A stretch of DNA of 64,000 bases from contig PCBK01000194.1 of NCBI GenBank assembly GCA_002731275.1, positions 1-64,000 on the forward strand. The letters are read 5' to 3'. The notes below the pieces were generated by a model that did no database searches, was not told where the DNA came from, and worked only from the letters and a program-made list of their open reading frames with translations. The stretch is from Deltaproteobacteria bacterium (GTDB lineage: Bacteria; Myxococcota_C; UBA6777). Both the position numbers and the translations under genes were made by a program. This document shows positions 8,361 to 16,025 of this stretch, in pieces (the stretch's first letter is position 1; each line of letters opens with the position of its first letter).

Positions 8361-9037
8361 ATCACTCCCGAGACCTAACCCCCAAGGGCACCTCTCAACA
8401 AACGTATGTTGTAAGTGTATGCCTTTGCATTCTGGTGTTTGTTCCCACCCTCGTATTTGCAGGCAGCTCCCCCAAGGCAAAAGCATACATAGCCCACAAC
8501 GACCAAGGAGCAACGTACACAGGCGAACACTCGGTTCTTATTTGTACATACTTGGACATCACAGGCAAAACTCCAAACAGTAAGAAGTTCGTCGCTGAGG
8601 AGTTTGAAAACTCTAAATGTCCGGAAGGTAAAACGCTTTTGCGCCAAAATGTAAAAACAGGAGAGATCGTTCGCATCGAGAACTGTGGGGTGGGAGAATG
8701 TTATCTCGATGAATGTATCAAACCTGGACTCTATCGCTATGGTTTTGCCGAACCTTACGCCTGTCCAGAAGGAAAAGACATTCCAGACTGGTATAAAATT
8801 CTCTATTACACCGAAGTAGAGGTCACATCAACCTCATCCTGTGAGCGCTCCAAAGACAAACCAGCTCCAACCCCTTACGCTGGCACTGTTCCTTGGCAAG
8901 ATGACCCCATCAAATGCAGTGGTGGTGGACCCTTTGGCTGCTCAACCCTCACAAGTCAACCTGCTCCCCTTACTTGGGTTGGGCTTTTCCTCCTTTTGTC
9001 GGTTTTACGAAGAAAGCGTTTGCTCAATTCCCAATAA
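8357..9037 (+). CDS. secreted Cys-rich protein with MYXO-CTERM-like anchor
   Basis: 226 residues. The start ATG overlaps the stop of the preceding paralogue as ATGA, so translation is probably coupled. An N-terminal signal peptide (core VCLCILVFVPTLVFA) is followed by a Cys-rich domain containing LLRQNVKTGE. The C-terminus has the three-part layout of MYXO-CTERM signals: a Cys motif (FGCS), a short hydrophobic helix (WVGLFLLLSVL) and an Arg/Lys cluster (RRKR). In Myxococcota such tails are cleaved and the protein is sorted to the surface. The biological role of the Cys-rich domain is unknown. The 3' end overlaps the convergent gene by 14 bases. Confidence 0.7.
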   Translation: MNHSRDLTPKGTSQQTYVVSVCLCILVFVPTLVFAGSSPKAKAYIAHNDQGATYTGEHSVLICTYLDITGKTPNSKKFVAEEFENSKCPEGKTLLRQNVKTGEIVRIENCGVGECYLDECIKPGLYRYGFAEPYACPEGKDIPDWYKILYYTEVEVTSTSSCERSKDKPAPTPYAGTVPWQDDPIKCSGGGPFGCSTLTSQPAPLTWVGLFLLLSVLRRKRLLNSQ

Positions 9038-9608
9038 ACAAAACAGTCCCCTTCTTGCCTGATAATCCCCCCACAAAAGAACGCATTTTCTGGACCTTTG
9101 GCTCGATAAACAACAACGACAAGGCAAGACTCGTACCACCAAGCGCCATGAGCACACCACCGAGGCCAGCCATCCCCGTTGCGGCCTCCCGCTCACGTCG
9201 ATACCCACGCAGATCATCGAGATAACTCTCGTACTTGCTCTCATTCAAACGAATATACCACCGCAAAGAGATCCCCGTTTTTTGATGCTCCACCTGATAA
9301 CCTCGATTGAATGACTCAATATCCTTGTACACAACGTCCGTCTCTTGGACTTTCAACAACCCCATCGTCAACAACGTCGTCCCCCCTGCGAGACATAACG
9401 CCCCTGTCACAATCCCCACCCAAAATGCCGCGCCATGCACACGCTTTACGGAGACCTTAGGGGGTATCTTTCGTGTCGATATCGCAGCCTGAAGTCGCTT
9501 CTGTGAAGGTGAAGCCTGACAAAGAGACGATACAAGCATCACACAACACAACACACAAGCCGCGCTTCTGAGACGTCTGGACAACAATAAAGAATTGGAC
9601 ATGTTCAT
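9024..9608 (-). CDS. hypothetical exported or membrane protein
   Basis: 194 residues. It has an N-terminal signal peptide (AACVLCCVMLVSSLCQA), a hydrophobic segment at about 60-85 (AFWVGIVTGALCLAGG) and another at about 145-168 (GLGGVLMALGGTSLALSLLF), with a charged loop between them. The two-helix arrangement with a charged middle is common in myxobacterial proteins of unknown function. It follows the small lipoprotein gene at 9617 after eight bases, so the two are probably one operon. A second ATG at 9602 is possible. Confidence 0.6.
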   Translation of the reverse strand: MNMSNSLLLSRRLRSAACVLCCVMLVSSLCQASPSQKRLQAAISTRKIPPKVSVKRVHGAAFWVGIVTGALCLAGGTTLLTMGLLKVQETDVVYKDIESFNRGYQVEHQKTGISLRWYIRLNESKYESYLDDLRGYRREREAATGMAGLGGVLMALGGTSLALSLLFIEPKVQKMRSFVGGLSGKKGTVLFIGN

Positions 9609-9616
9609 GCTCTCGC

Positions 9617-9892
9617 CTACTCCGTGGAAGATGTCGATTCAGGACCGTTTTTCTCCGGCATCGCAGTATCGAGAAGCAATGTGGAGCCATCAGCTGACTT
9701 GGGTTCTTCGGTGATAGGCTCGTACCAATCGGGTCGACCACCACAGAACCCCCCTACACAAGGCATCCCTCCCCAACAATCATCGTCAATTTGACAGATA
9801 TTGCCACGAGCGCTCTCCATCGAGACACAGGCAGAGATACCGCCGAGCAACAAAACACAACAAACACCGATCTTTACAACCAAACGACTCAT
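9617..9892 (-). CDS. small Cys-rich lipoprotein
   Basis: 91 residues. The signal peptide (VVKIGVCCVLLLGG) ends in the lipobox ISAC. A short knot-like motif, C-x5-C-x5-C-x4-C (ICQIDDDCWGGMPCVGGFC), follows, and the last half is acidic and disordered. This Cys spacing is frequent in secreted proteins of Myxococcota. Function unknown; it is the first gene of a two-gene minus-strand operon that diverges from the gene at 10145. Confidence 0.6.
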   Translation of the reverse strand: MSRLVVKIGVCCVLLLGGISACVSMESARGNICQIDDDCWGGMPCVGGFCGGRPDWYEPITEEPKSADGSTLLLDTAMPEKNGPESTSSTE

Positions 9893-10144
9893 TCACGTCC
9901 CTTTCCTGTTGGTGGATCATTTGTATCCCAAACAGGATCGTTCTTCAAGTCTCACACAAGCAGAATCCCACCACACCGCACAAAACCAAAACACACGACA
10001 TGTTCTGACACGATCCTCCCCTATAGTGAGTGATGTAAACGCACCACAAAGCGAACATGATCGCTCACGTGGTTATCGGTCTCTGCTGTCAACAAGACCA
10101 CACAATACCACGGGCGCTACACCGAATAAGGCGAGGTAGAAACA

Positions 10145-11419
10145 ATGGCAATTCCACAAAAAAAAGAACAAAGCTGGCCAAAGCGAGTCTTTCGTCTCAC
10201 CCAAACACAAACCGAATACTATCGGCAATGTGCGGATTTCTGGAAGGTCCACCTCGAACAAGAACGTGACGCCTCCGAGATCATCGACATCCTTCATACA
10301 CACGCAGTCCATCCACTGCACGACTTCTTCGACGAGTTGACCCATCTCTTTCAAAAAATCTGCTACGACGTCGGCATGAGAAGTGAAGAGCCTCTCTCTC
10401 ACACATGGCTGCGTTCATTACTGCAATGGGATGGAGAGAGCACAAGTAGCCTCATCCTTGCGACGAGAGCAGAGCTTAAAAACGTCAACATCCAGCTCAA
10501 CGCAGAGGGCTTCAAGAAAGGCCAATGGAAGTGGGAAGACAGCTTTGATCCTGGTCCCATCGCGCTGTGTTGGTCGGATTTTCAACGAGATCAATTTGAC
10601 GCCTTCTTTGCCAAAGAACACCAAGGTTCTTTTTGGGAGTTGATGCCGACACTCAGCGAATCAACAACCATCCTGCTCGATGGTGCGATGCCCATCAAAC
10701 CGCTATGTTCCAAGATCGGAGGCGCACCCGATATCCCCGAAGGCGTCCAGTGGCCAACCTCCGAACAAGGTACACCGCTGCACTTTATCGCTCAATTCGG
10801 CTTGCAAGATCTGCACGCTTGCTTTCCCTCGATTTTCCCAAATGTTCCAGGTGTTTTGTCCTTCTTCTCAGAAGACGGCGATCCATCCAAACCGACAAAA
10901 AGCAGCGTGTTCTTTTGGTTTGCCGCCCAGAGCTGGAAGCAACCTCAGTTGAACAACAAAAGCAAATCCTTTTGGGCATTTTGGAGCCGCACACAGTCTC
11001 CATCACAGTGGTCTTCAACGTCACCAGCACAACACAAAAGCCCAACTCACCCGGAAGGTGTGAGGGTGCGATTGCGCAAGACGTGGGATCTACCACCACA
11101 CAACACACGACAACAGATCGACAGTGGCGAAAACATCGTCCCCCTGGAGAGTCGAAGATTCTTGGGGACATTTTGGAAGCTGAGGAAGAGACACAGTTGG
11201 ATGGGAGGCTCATCAATGCAATTGCTCGGTTACCCGCGCAGTGAGCAGCCCGTTGTGTCCAATGACAAAGGCAAAGTCTGGCGTCCTCTGTTCCAATTCC
11301 ACACAGAACAAACCCACCACTTTACGCCAGGAGAGGGATTCAGCTACACCTTCTGGATCGAAGAAGGTCGTTTAAAAGCCAAAGACTTCCGCGGTGTCTG
11401 GCTCACAGCCCAACTGTAA
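10145..11419 (+). CDS. YwqG-like (DUF1963) protein
   Basis: 424 residues, cytoplasmic. The centre carries the DUF1963/YwqG signature: SKIGGAPDIPEGVQWP, then PLHFIAQFGL, then PGVLSFFSEDG; near the C-terminus HSWMGGSSMQLLGYP fits the second conserved block. The N-terminal ~180 residues are an extra domain I do not recognise. The biochemical role of this family is not known. GAGGT upstream supports the ATG. It converges on the WD40 gene. Confidence 0.75.
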   Translation: MAIPQKKEQSWPKRVFRLTQTQTEYYRQCADFWKVHLEQERDASEIIDILHTHAVHPLHDFFDELTHLFQKICYDVGMRSEEPLSHTWLRSLLQWDGESTSSLILATRAELKNVNIQLNAEGFKKGQWKWEDSFDPGPIALCWSDFQRDQFDAFFAKEHQGSFWELMPTLSESTTILLDGAMPIKPLCSKIGGAPDIPEGVQWPTSEQGTPLHFIAQFGLQDLHACFPSIFPNVPGVLSFFSEDGDPSKPTKSSVFFWFAAQSWKQPQLNNKSKSFWAFWSRTQSPSQWSSTSPAQHKSPTHPEGVRVRLRKTWDLPPHNTRQQIDSGENIVPLESRRFLGTFWKLRKRHSWMGGSSMQLLGYPRSEQPVVSNDKGKVWRPLFQFHTEQTHHFTPGEGFSYTFWIEEGRLKAKDFRGVWLTAQL

Positions 11420-11431
11420 AGGTGACTCTCG

Positions 11432-12472
11432 TCAAGGGCCAACAAACCAAGTCGTCACACCTCCTTGCGCGTCAAGACCTGCGAGAGCACCGTTGCCTGG
11501 CCTCCAATACAAACCAGAAACTGCATCTGTAGTCACAGAGGCTCCAACAGGGATCCCCTCCCCGCTGCTCTGAAGAGACCACACAGCTACTGAACCGTCC
11601 CTCGCCCCCGACGCAAGCAACATTGAATTTGGGGCAAAGGAAAGTGTCGTCACAGGCAGAGTATGGAGGGACAACGCGTGAGGTCGTGTGCCTTCGGGAC
11701 CATTGCCCTTGAAACTCCACATCGTCACAAGCTCCCCACCACCTGTCGCCAGAAGAAGCCCCCTCGTATCAAAAGCCAGAGCAGAAGGTTTACTGGGATA
11801 TCCTGTCATCATAGAATCTTCACCTGTTGAACGACGCCAAAAATGAACGGAGCGATCCTGGCTACCACACGCAACAACATCCCCATCAGGACTCAACACC
11901 ATCGACACCAGTGAGCCTTTCCACTCAAACCTCTGTTGTATCTTCCCACTGAACGCACCAAAAAAGCTCACCTGTCCATAACAGGCCGTTGCCAACTCCG
12001 ATGTAGACCAAGCCAGCGCGCTGATCGTACTGGGGTGTTCATCAGAGCACCAAACTTCCGAACCATCAGCATCGAATACGTAGACCTTTCGAGACATCGA
12101 TACCGCCAACCACGCTCCGTCAGGCGACCAGGCGACATTCTCGACCCAACCATCTCCGAGCTCTATGGCCTTCTCGATCTGACCTTTTGTAGCATCCCAA
12201 ATGAGCACGCGCCCGTCTTGGCCAGTCGTCGCCAACACAACCCCGTCGGGGTGAATGGAGCAAGCCAACATACCCCCTTCATGCACGCCTTCTTGCTTCC
12301 AAATGGTTTCGCCAGAGTCCCCACCAAACGCGTAAAGACCTCCCGCAGCATCGCCGACAACAAGCGCCTTCCCACCTTCGATCCAACCTCCCGCGATCGC
12401 ATAATCACCAACCTCTGTCGACCACCCCGAGCGAAGGATGCCCATTGTCCCTTTGGTGTTCAAACCAGACAT
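11432..12472 (-). CDS. WD40-repeat protein
   Basis: 346 residues with about seven WD40 units, for example LATTGQDGRVLIWD, VACGSQDRSVHFWR and LASGARDGSVAVWS, which would form one beta-propeller. No signal peptide is seen. Its ATG lies inside the end of the orphan CobW C-terminal gene (13-base overlap), so the two are translationally coupled. Propellers usually serve as binding platforms; the coupling suggests a partner in metal handling, but that is inference. Confidence 0.8.
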   Translation of the reverse strand: MSGLNTKGTMGILRSGWSTEVGDYAIAGGWIEGGKALVVGDAAGGLYAFGGDSGETIWKQEGVHEGGMLACSIHPDGVVLATTGQDGRVLIWDATKGQIEKAIELGDGWVENVAWSPDGAWLAVSMSRKVYVFDADGSEVWCSDEHPSTISALAWSTSELATACYGQVSFFGAFSGKIQQRFEWKGSLVSMVLSPDGDVVACGSQDRSVHFWRRSTGEDSMMTGYPSKPSALAFDTRGLLLATGGGELVTMWSFKGNGPEGTRPHALSLHTLPVTTLSFAPNSMLLASGARDGSVAVWSLQSSGEGIPVGASVTTDAVSGLYWRPGNGALAGLDAQGGVTTWFVGP

Positions 12473-12894
12473 GACTTAAACCCCTGTGTCATACTCTCTT
12501 CGTCGAGATTTCGGCCGATAAAAACGAGTTGATTCCGCCGAGGAGCATCGCCCCATGGACGATCCGGTTGCCCAGTGATCAGCATATGAACCCCCTGAAA
12601 GACAAAGCGCTCAGGCTCCCCTGCAAAGCTGATAAAGCCCTTTGTTCGGAAAATATCGACACCACGTTCGCGAATTAAATTTCCCATCCATACGTTGAAC
12701 TTTTCGGGCGCAACATCACCATAGACCTCGATCGCAACAGAACCAACTTCGTCGTCATGTTCGTGTTGTGCAGCCCAAACCCGTTCAACTTCAACAGGAA
12801 TCACCTGTCCATCCACGCTCTTCATTGTGAGGTCAAACTCTTCTGCAGTATGTTGTGCGTAAAGCCCGACTCTCACTTGTTCATGAAGCTCCAA
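12460..12894 (-). CDS. stand-alone CobW/COG0523 C-terminal domain
   Basis: 144 residues from a TTG at 12894. The sequence matches the C-terminal half of COG0523 GTPases: an acidic HEHDDEVGSVAIE stretch, then RTKGFISFAGEPERFVFQGVH, the DRPWGDAPRRNQLVFIGRNLD block and a final Met-Gln-Phe helix. The Walker A, CxCC and NKxD motifs of the GTPase half are absent. In frame upstream there is only a short open stretch to a TGA near 12957, so the N-terminal half is not simply frameshifted. It may be a fragment left by deletion or a true single-domain partner of the full-length GTPase that lies upstream. Confidence 0.65.
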   Translation of the reverse strand: MELHEQVRVGLYAQHTAEEFDLTMKSVDGQVIPVEVERVWAAQHEHDDEVGSVAIEVYGDVAPEKFNVWMGNLIRERGVDIFRTKGFISFAGEPERFVFQGVHMLITGQPDRPWGDAPRRNQLVFIGRNLDEESMTQGFKSCLV

Positions 12895-13074
12895 AAAACG
12901 ACAGGAGCGGCGACAGCACTCTATCCAATCGCCTGACCGAGTGGAAGCACACCTTCAGCTAAATGCATGCCCCGCGCTCCTTTCCGATCAGCAGAGGACA
13001 CCAACAACGTCCCATTCTTTCAGCGACACTTATGTGAGTGAATGAGTGTGAAAGAACCCATTCCATGGTACCAT

Positions 13075-14289
13075 TCATATTGCTTCCCCGGTGGTTTGCA
13101 GCAAAGGAAACGGATTGCGGAGTTCGTTCCAGTGTTTGCTATCAGCAGAAGCCATTTGTTCGTTCAGGAGACACGCATCAAGTTGTTTTCGCATGGTTGA
13201 CTCATCCATATCCTGGCCGATGAAAACGAGTTGTTGTGTGCGATCGCCGTAGCGCGGGTGCCAATTGGGTTGCTGGTCGGGTCGCCGTCCCTCTGGGTGT
13301 TGCCATCGTTCACGGGGAACGGCAGCCCACCACATCCCCATAGGCTGGACCTCACTAATGCCTCCAGCCTGCGCCCACGCATATGCAACACGGTGATCCG
13401 CGGCAACCCAAAAGAAGCCCTTGGAACGCAGCAACTTGCGTCGATTCTCGTTGCTATAAAGAAAAGACCAAAGTTTCTCTGCATCGAAAGGATGGTGTGT
13501 TTTGTAAGTAAAACTTGAGATCCCATACTCTTCAGTCTCGGGGGTGTGCTCTCCTTGCAACTCTCGTATCCAGCCAGCGGAACTCGCAGCCTTTTCATAG
13601 TCAAACAACCCCGTGTCGAGAACACTCTCAAGTGGAGCTTGTCCACGCGTCGCCATTTGTATCTGCGCGACGGGATTCAGGGCTTTGATGATGGCTTTTA
13701 CCTTCAGCGCTTGTTCCTCGCTGACGAGATCGAGCTTATTCAGTACAATCACGTCAGCAAACTCTATCTGGTCGATGAGCAAGTCAGTGACGGTCCGATG
13801 ATCTTCTTCGCCCAAGTGCTCGCCACGTTCTTTAAGCGCTTCAGCGGCTTTGTAATCACGCAAGAAATTCGCAGCGTCTACAACAGTGACCATCGTATCA
13901 AGGCGGGAAACCTGACTGAGGCTCACGCCATTCTCGTCCTCAAAAGTGAATGTTTGCGCGACAGGGATCGGCTCAGATATTCCTGTCGATTCGATCAAGA
14001 GATAGTCAAAGCGTTCTTCTTGCGCGAGCCGCGAAACCTCTGCGAGCAGATCATCCCGCAAAGTACAACAGATACAGCCATTGCTCATCTCAACGAGTTT
14101 TTCATCTGTTCGCGAAAGTTCTGCACCACCACGCTCGACCAACGCAGCGTCGATGTTTACCTCGCTCATGTCATTGACAATGACCGCAACCCGACGTCCC
14201 TCCCTGTTGTTAAGTACCTGATTAAGCAAAGTTGTCTTTCCTGCGCCTAGAAATCCTGAAAGGACTGTGACTGGTAATCGCTTCTCCAT
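13075..14289 (-). CDS. CobW/ZigA-type metallochaperone GTPase
   Basis: 404 residues, full length for COG0523 proteins. It shows Walker [10 protein letters not shown], the metal-binding CICC motif ([13 protein letters not shown]), Walker B-like LLIESTG, the base-specificity motif NKLD and the C-terminal domain ending [14 protein letters not shown]. These proteins use GTP to deliver zinc or other metals to client enzymes, and the subgroup with this C-terminal domain (ZigA, YeiR-like) is often induced by zinc limitation. GAGGAG precedes the ATG. A Fur/Zur-like palindrome lies 157 bases upstream. Confidence 0.88.
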   Translation of the reverse strand: MEKRLPVTVLSGFLGAGKTTLLNQVLNNREGRRVAVIVNDMSEVNIDAALVERGGAELSRTDEKLVEMSNGCICCTLRDDLLAEVSRLAQEERFDYLLIESTGISEPIPVAQTFTFEDENGVSLSQVSRLDTMVTVVDAANFLRDYKAAEALKERGEHLGEEDHRTVTDLLIDQIEFADVIVLNKLDLVSEEQALKVKAIIKALNPVAQIQMATRGQAPLESVLDTGLFDYEKAASSAGWIRELQGEHTPETEEYGISSFTYKTHHPFDAEKLWSFLYSNENRRKLLRSKGFFWVAADHRVAYAWAQAGGISEVQPMGMWWAAVPRERWQHPEGRRPDQQPNWHPRYGDRTQQLVFIGQDMDESTMRKQLDACLLNEQMASADSKHWNELRNPFPLLQTTGEAI

Positions 14290-14445
14290 GCTTTCTCCTC
14301 ATATGTATGCCTTTTGGCTCGTTGAATACGCTCTCACAAACCACCTCTCGGACCTCCTACACCATTGACTTACTTATGACTTTGAATGGTTCACCCAAGC
14401 AAAGAGGTGTTTCAGTGAGTTGTTAACTCGCTCTCCCACCACTAC

Positions 14446-14461
14446 TGATAATCCATTATCA
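14446..14461. promoter_or_regulatory. Fur/Zur-like palindrome
   Basis: TGATAATCCATTATCA is a perfect inverted repeat with a 2-bp centre. It resembles Fur-family operators (GATAAT...ATTATC). It lies upstream of the CobW-type GTPase, a class often controlled by Zur, and just before the toxin-island repeat. A second palindrome, GAGTTGTTAACTC, is at 14417-14429. Binding is inferred. Confidence 0.4.
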
Positions 14462-14504
14462 TTAAGAAGTCAACCCCACTGTTGATGTCGAAGGATGTTT
14501 CAGG

Positions 14505-14601
14505 CATCCAAAACAATGTTGTCAGATTTCGCGAATCCAAAGCGCTCTTTGTGTGTGGAATAAAAAGATGGTGTCTGTCGTATAGGCACACGAATGATAT
14601 A
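14505..14601 (+). repeat. left direct repeat of the toxin island
   Basis: The first 81 bases (14505-14585) are identical to 19490-19570, and similarity continues to about 14601 with three substitutions. Outside this stretch the flanks are unrelated. The two copies enclose the PixA-toxin gene set, 4985 bp apart. Confidence 0.95.
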
Positions 14602-14676
14602 CAACCCATAAGAACGACCAAAGCAAGAGCAAAAGTCCCCTCTGGTGCATTTCCCTCCAACAAACAACCACATGTT

Positions 14677-14767
14677 TGTCTTCTCTGCCTCAATTGTCTT
14701 TTCTGCCTCAAAAGTCATCGATCCATGACCCAAAAGTCATCGATCCATGACCCAAAAGTCATCGATC
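14677..14767 (+). repeat. two short tandem duplications
   Basis: An 18-bp unit (TGTCTTCTCTGCCTCAAT) at 14677-14694 is repeated with two changes at 14695-14712. Overlapping it, a 22-bp unit starting AAAAGTCATCGATCC is present at 14710-14731 and 14732-14753, with 14 bases of a third copy at 14754-14767. The copies are nearly identical, so the duplications are recent. Confidence 0.85.
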
Positions 14768-14856
14768 GAGTACTTCTTGTGACTTCAATATAGACTCTCA
14801 GTAAGACATGAGCATGAATACTCTATATAATCCTCCCCCTAACTAACAGAAACATC

Positions 14857-14886
14857 TTGGCATACAATATGCAGACAGAATATATA
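14857..14886 (+). promoter_or_regulatory. candidate sigma70 promoter of the toxin operon
   Basis: TTGGCA at 14857-14862 and TATATA at 14881-14886 are separated by 18 bp. Transcription from here would run through the small HTH-like frame into the PixA/toxin genes. It is the best sigma70 match I see in this AT-rich stretch, but such matches occur by chance. Confidence 0.35.
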
Positions 14887-14911
14887 CATCAAAACATACA
14901 AAAAGAAGTTC

Positions 14912-15088
14912 TTGTTGCAGGAAGACTTTGTACCTTTCTCCCTTCGGAGAGAAGGAAAACAAATCTTTCAAGCATACAAACTGGAATATTTCTTGGGCGC
15001 ATGTTTCCGTATAGGACACAGTCTTTCTGCAGCTCTAAGATTGGGCTATCGCAGCATAGAAACGACAAGTATCATGCTCGAGCGATAG
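14912..15088 (+). CDS. possible small Fis-like HTH protein or remnant
   Basis: A frame from TTG 14912 (or 14915) to TAG 15086-15088 encodes 58 residues. The C-terminal part reads like a Fis-type helix-turn-helix: YFLGACFRIGHSLSAALRLG followed by YRSIETTSIMLER, with the expected G...S.A.RLG spacing between the helices. It has no ATG and only a weak AAGAAG site. It could be a small regulator of the toxin operon that follows, or the tail of a truncated activator. The resemblance was seen by eye only. Confidence 0.35.
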   Translation: MLQEDFVPFSLRREGKQIFQAYKLEYFLGACFRIGHSLSAALRLGYRSIETTSIMLER

Positions 15089-15179
15089 AAGGAAGACATG
15101 CGCTTTCTGGATTGGTTTGTTTACGCTTCTCTCAGAAACAGTGAACTTCTCTTCACGTACAGGAGGATATTATCTCACG

Positions 15180-15572
15180 ATGAACCAAATATCCGTTCTA
15201 ATTGTTGTAGATACAGAGGGAGCGATAGCCAGCCACTCTCTAAAAGACAACGTTTACTGCGTTGACAACGAAGGTTACCTTGGCTCCTGGCAGGAGGGGA
15301 CAAACTCACTTCGAACGATTTGCAAAGATGGACAACAGATTTCCTGGTCTGTTACTTCGATCAACGCGACAGACTCTGTCTCGTTGGTCAAATTCGACGG
15401 ACAGATGCTCACATCTCATGTTTGCAAACCAGAAAAGGTGAGCGCCCTAGGTGAGGTTCATTGGGTTGGACAAGTCCAAAGTCGCGGTCAATTTGCGAGC
15501 TTTACATACTCTTGCACCCTCCAATTTGAAGGCAAATCGATGTCATTTTCGGCTGCCATAAAAGTTGTCTAA
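15180..15572 (+). CDS. PixA/AidA-family inclusion-body protein, copy 1
   Basis: 130 residues from ATG 15180; AGGAGG is near 15160, rather far upstream, and the frame is open earlier. It is homologous to the next gene over its whole length (ISVLIVVDTEGAIAS, NVYCVDNEGYLGS, a DGQ.I.W block, C.PEKV.ALGE). The pattern matches the PixA/AidA family, small beta-rich proteins first known as crystalline inclusions in Xenorhabdus. It lacks a signal peptide. The family is sometimes found beside alpha-pore-forming toxins; its role there is not established. Confidence 0.75.
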   Translation: MNQISVLIVVDTEGAIASHSLKDNVYCVDNEGYLGSWQEGTNSLRTICKDGQQISWSVTSINATDSVSLVKFDGQMLTSHVCKPEKVSALGEVHWVGQVQSRGQFASFTYSCTLQFEGKSMSFSAAIKVV

Positions 15573-15626
15573 CATGTAAAAAAAGTCATCTAAGACAACT
15601 ATTTCCATCAACAAAAGGAGAAACGA

Positions 15627-16022
15627 ATGAAAACAATTGACGTACTGATCGTCGTTGACGTCGAAGGCGCGCTTGCAGGCACGCTTTCTGAAAACGTCTA
15701 TTTGATCGACACAAACAAGTACTTTGGCTCTGGCTCCGAAGGCCAGGAGGAGTTGAGAACGGCCTGCCTTGATGGGCAAGTGATCCAATGGCGGATTCAA
15801 CCAGTTGCGGTCAGCAACGATGTGGAAATCACAGGTTTTACAGGCCAAATCATCAGTGAAAATATCTGCAATCCAGAGAAGGTGACCGCGTTGGGAGAAA
15901 CCTACTGGACCAGCCGTGTAGAGACGCAGGGCAAATCAAAAACATACCAGTATTCCGTCAACGTCACAGCGGATGGCAAGGCGATGACATTTGATCCATT
16001 CTTGGTTGTAAAGGCGGACTAA
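15627..16022 (+). CDS. PixA/AidA-family inclusion-body protein, copy 2
   Basis: 131 residues with AAGGAG before the ATG. It is closer to the family consensus than copy 1: IDVLIVVDVEGALAG, NVYLIDTNKYFGSGSEGQ, DGQVIQWRI, FTGQII, C.PEKVTALGETYW and a final MTFDPFLVV. Cytoplasmic, no signal peptide. It ends three bases before the first toxin gene, so tight co-expression is likely. By position and size it corresponds to the small genes that precede the toxin genes in mak-type operons. Confidence 0.8.
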   Translation: MKTIDVLIVVDVEGALAGTLSENVYLIDTNKYFGSGSEGQEELRTACLDGQVIQWRIQPVAVSNDVEITGFTGQIISENICNPEKVTALGETYWTSRVETQGKSKTYQYSVNVTADGKAMTFDPFLVVKAD

Positions 16023-16025
16023 ACG

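Larger units (their letters stand above)
14290..14911. other. long non-coding region with repeats at the left edge of the toxin island
   Basis: About 620 bases without a supported gene. It contains the palindromes at 14417-14429 and 14446-14461, the left direct repeat (14505-14601), two tandem duplications (14677-14767) and a candidate promoter (14857-14886). Composition becomes AT-rich from about 14700 onward, unlike the flanking genes. Confidence 0.6.

Noticed and set aside
15117..15179. longer N-terminus for the first PixA-like protein
   Set aside because: The extra residues have no counterpart in the second copy or in the family, and AGGAGG lies inside this stretch.
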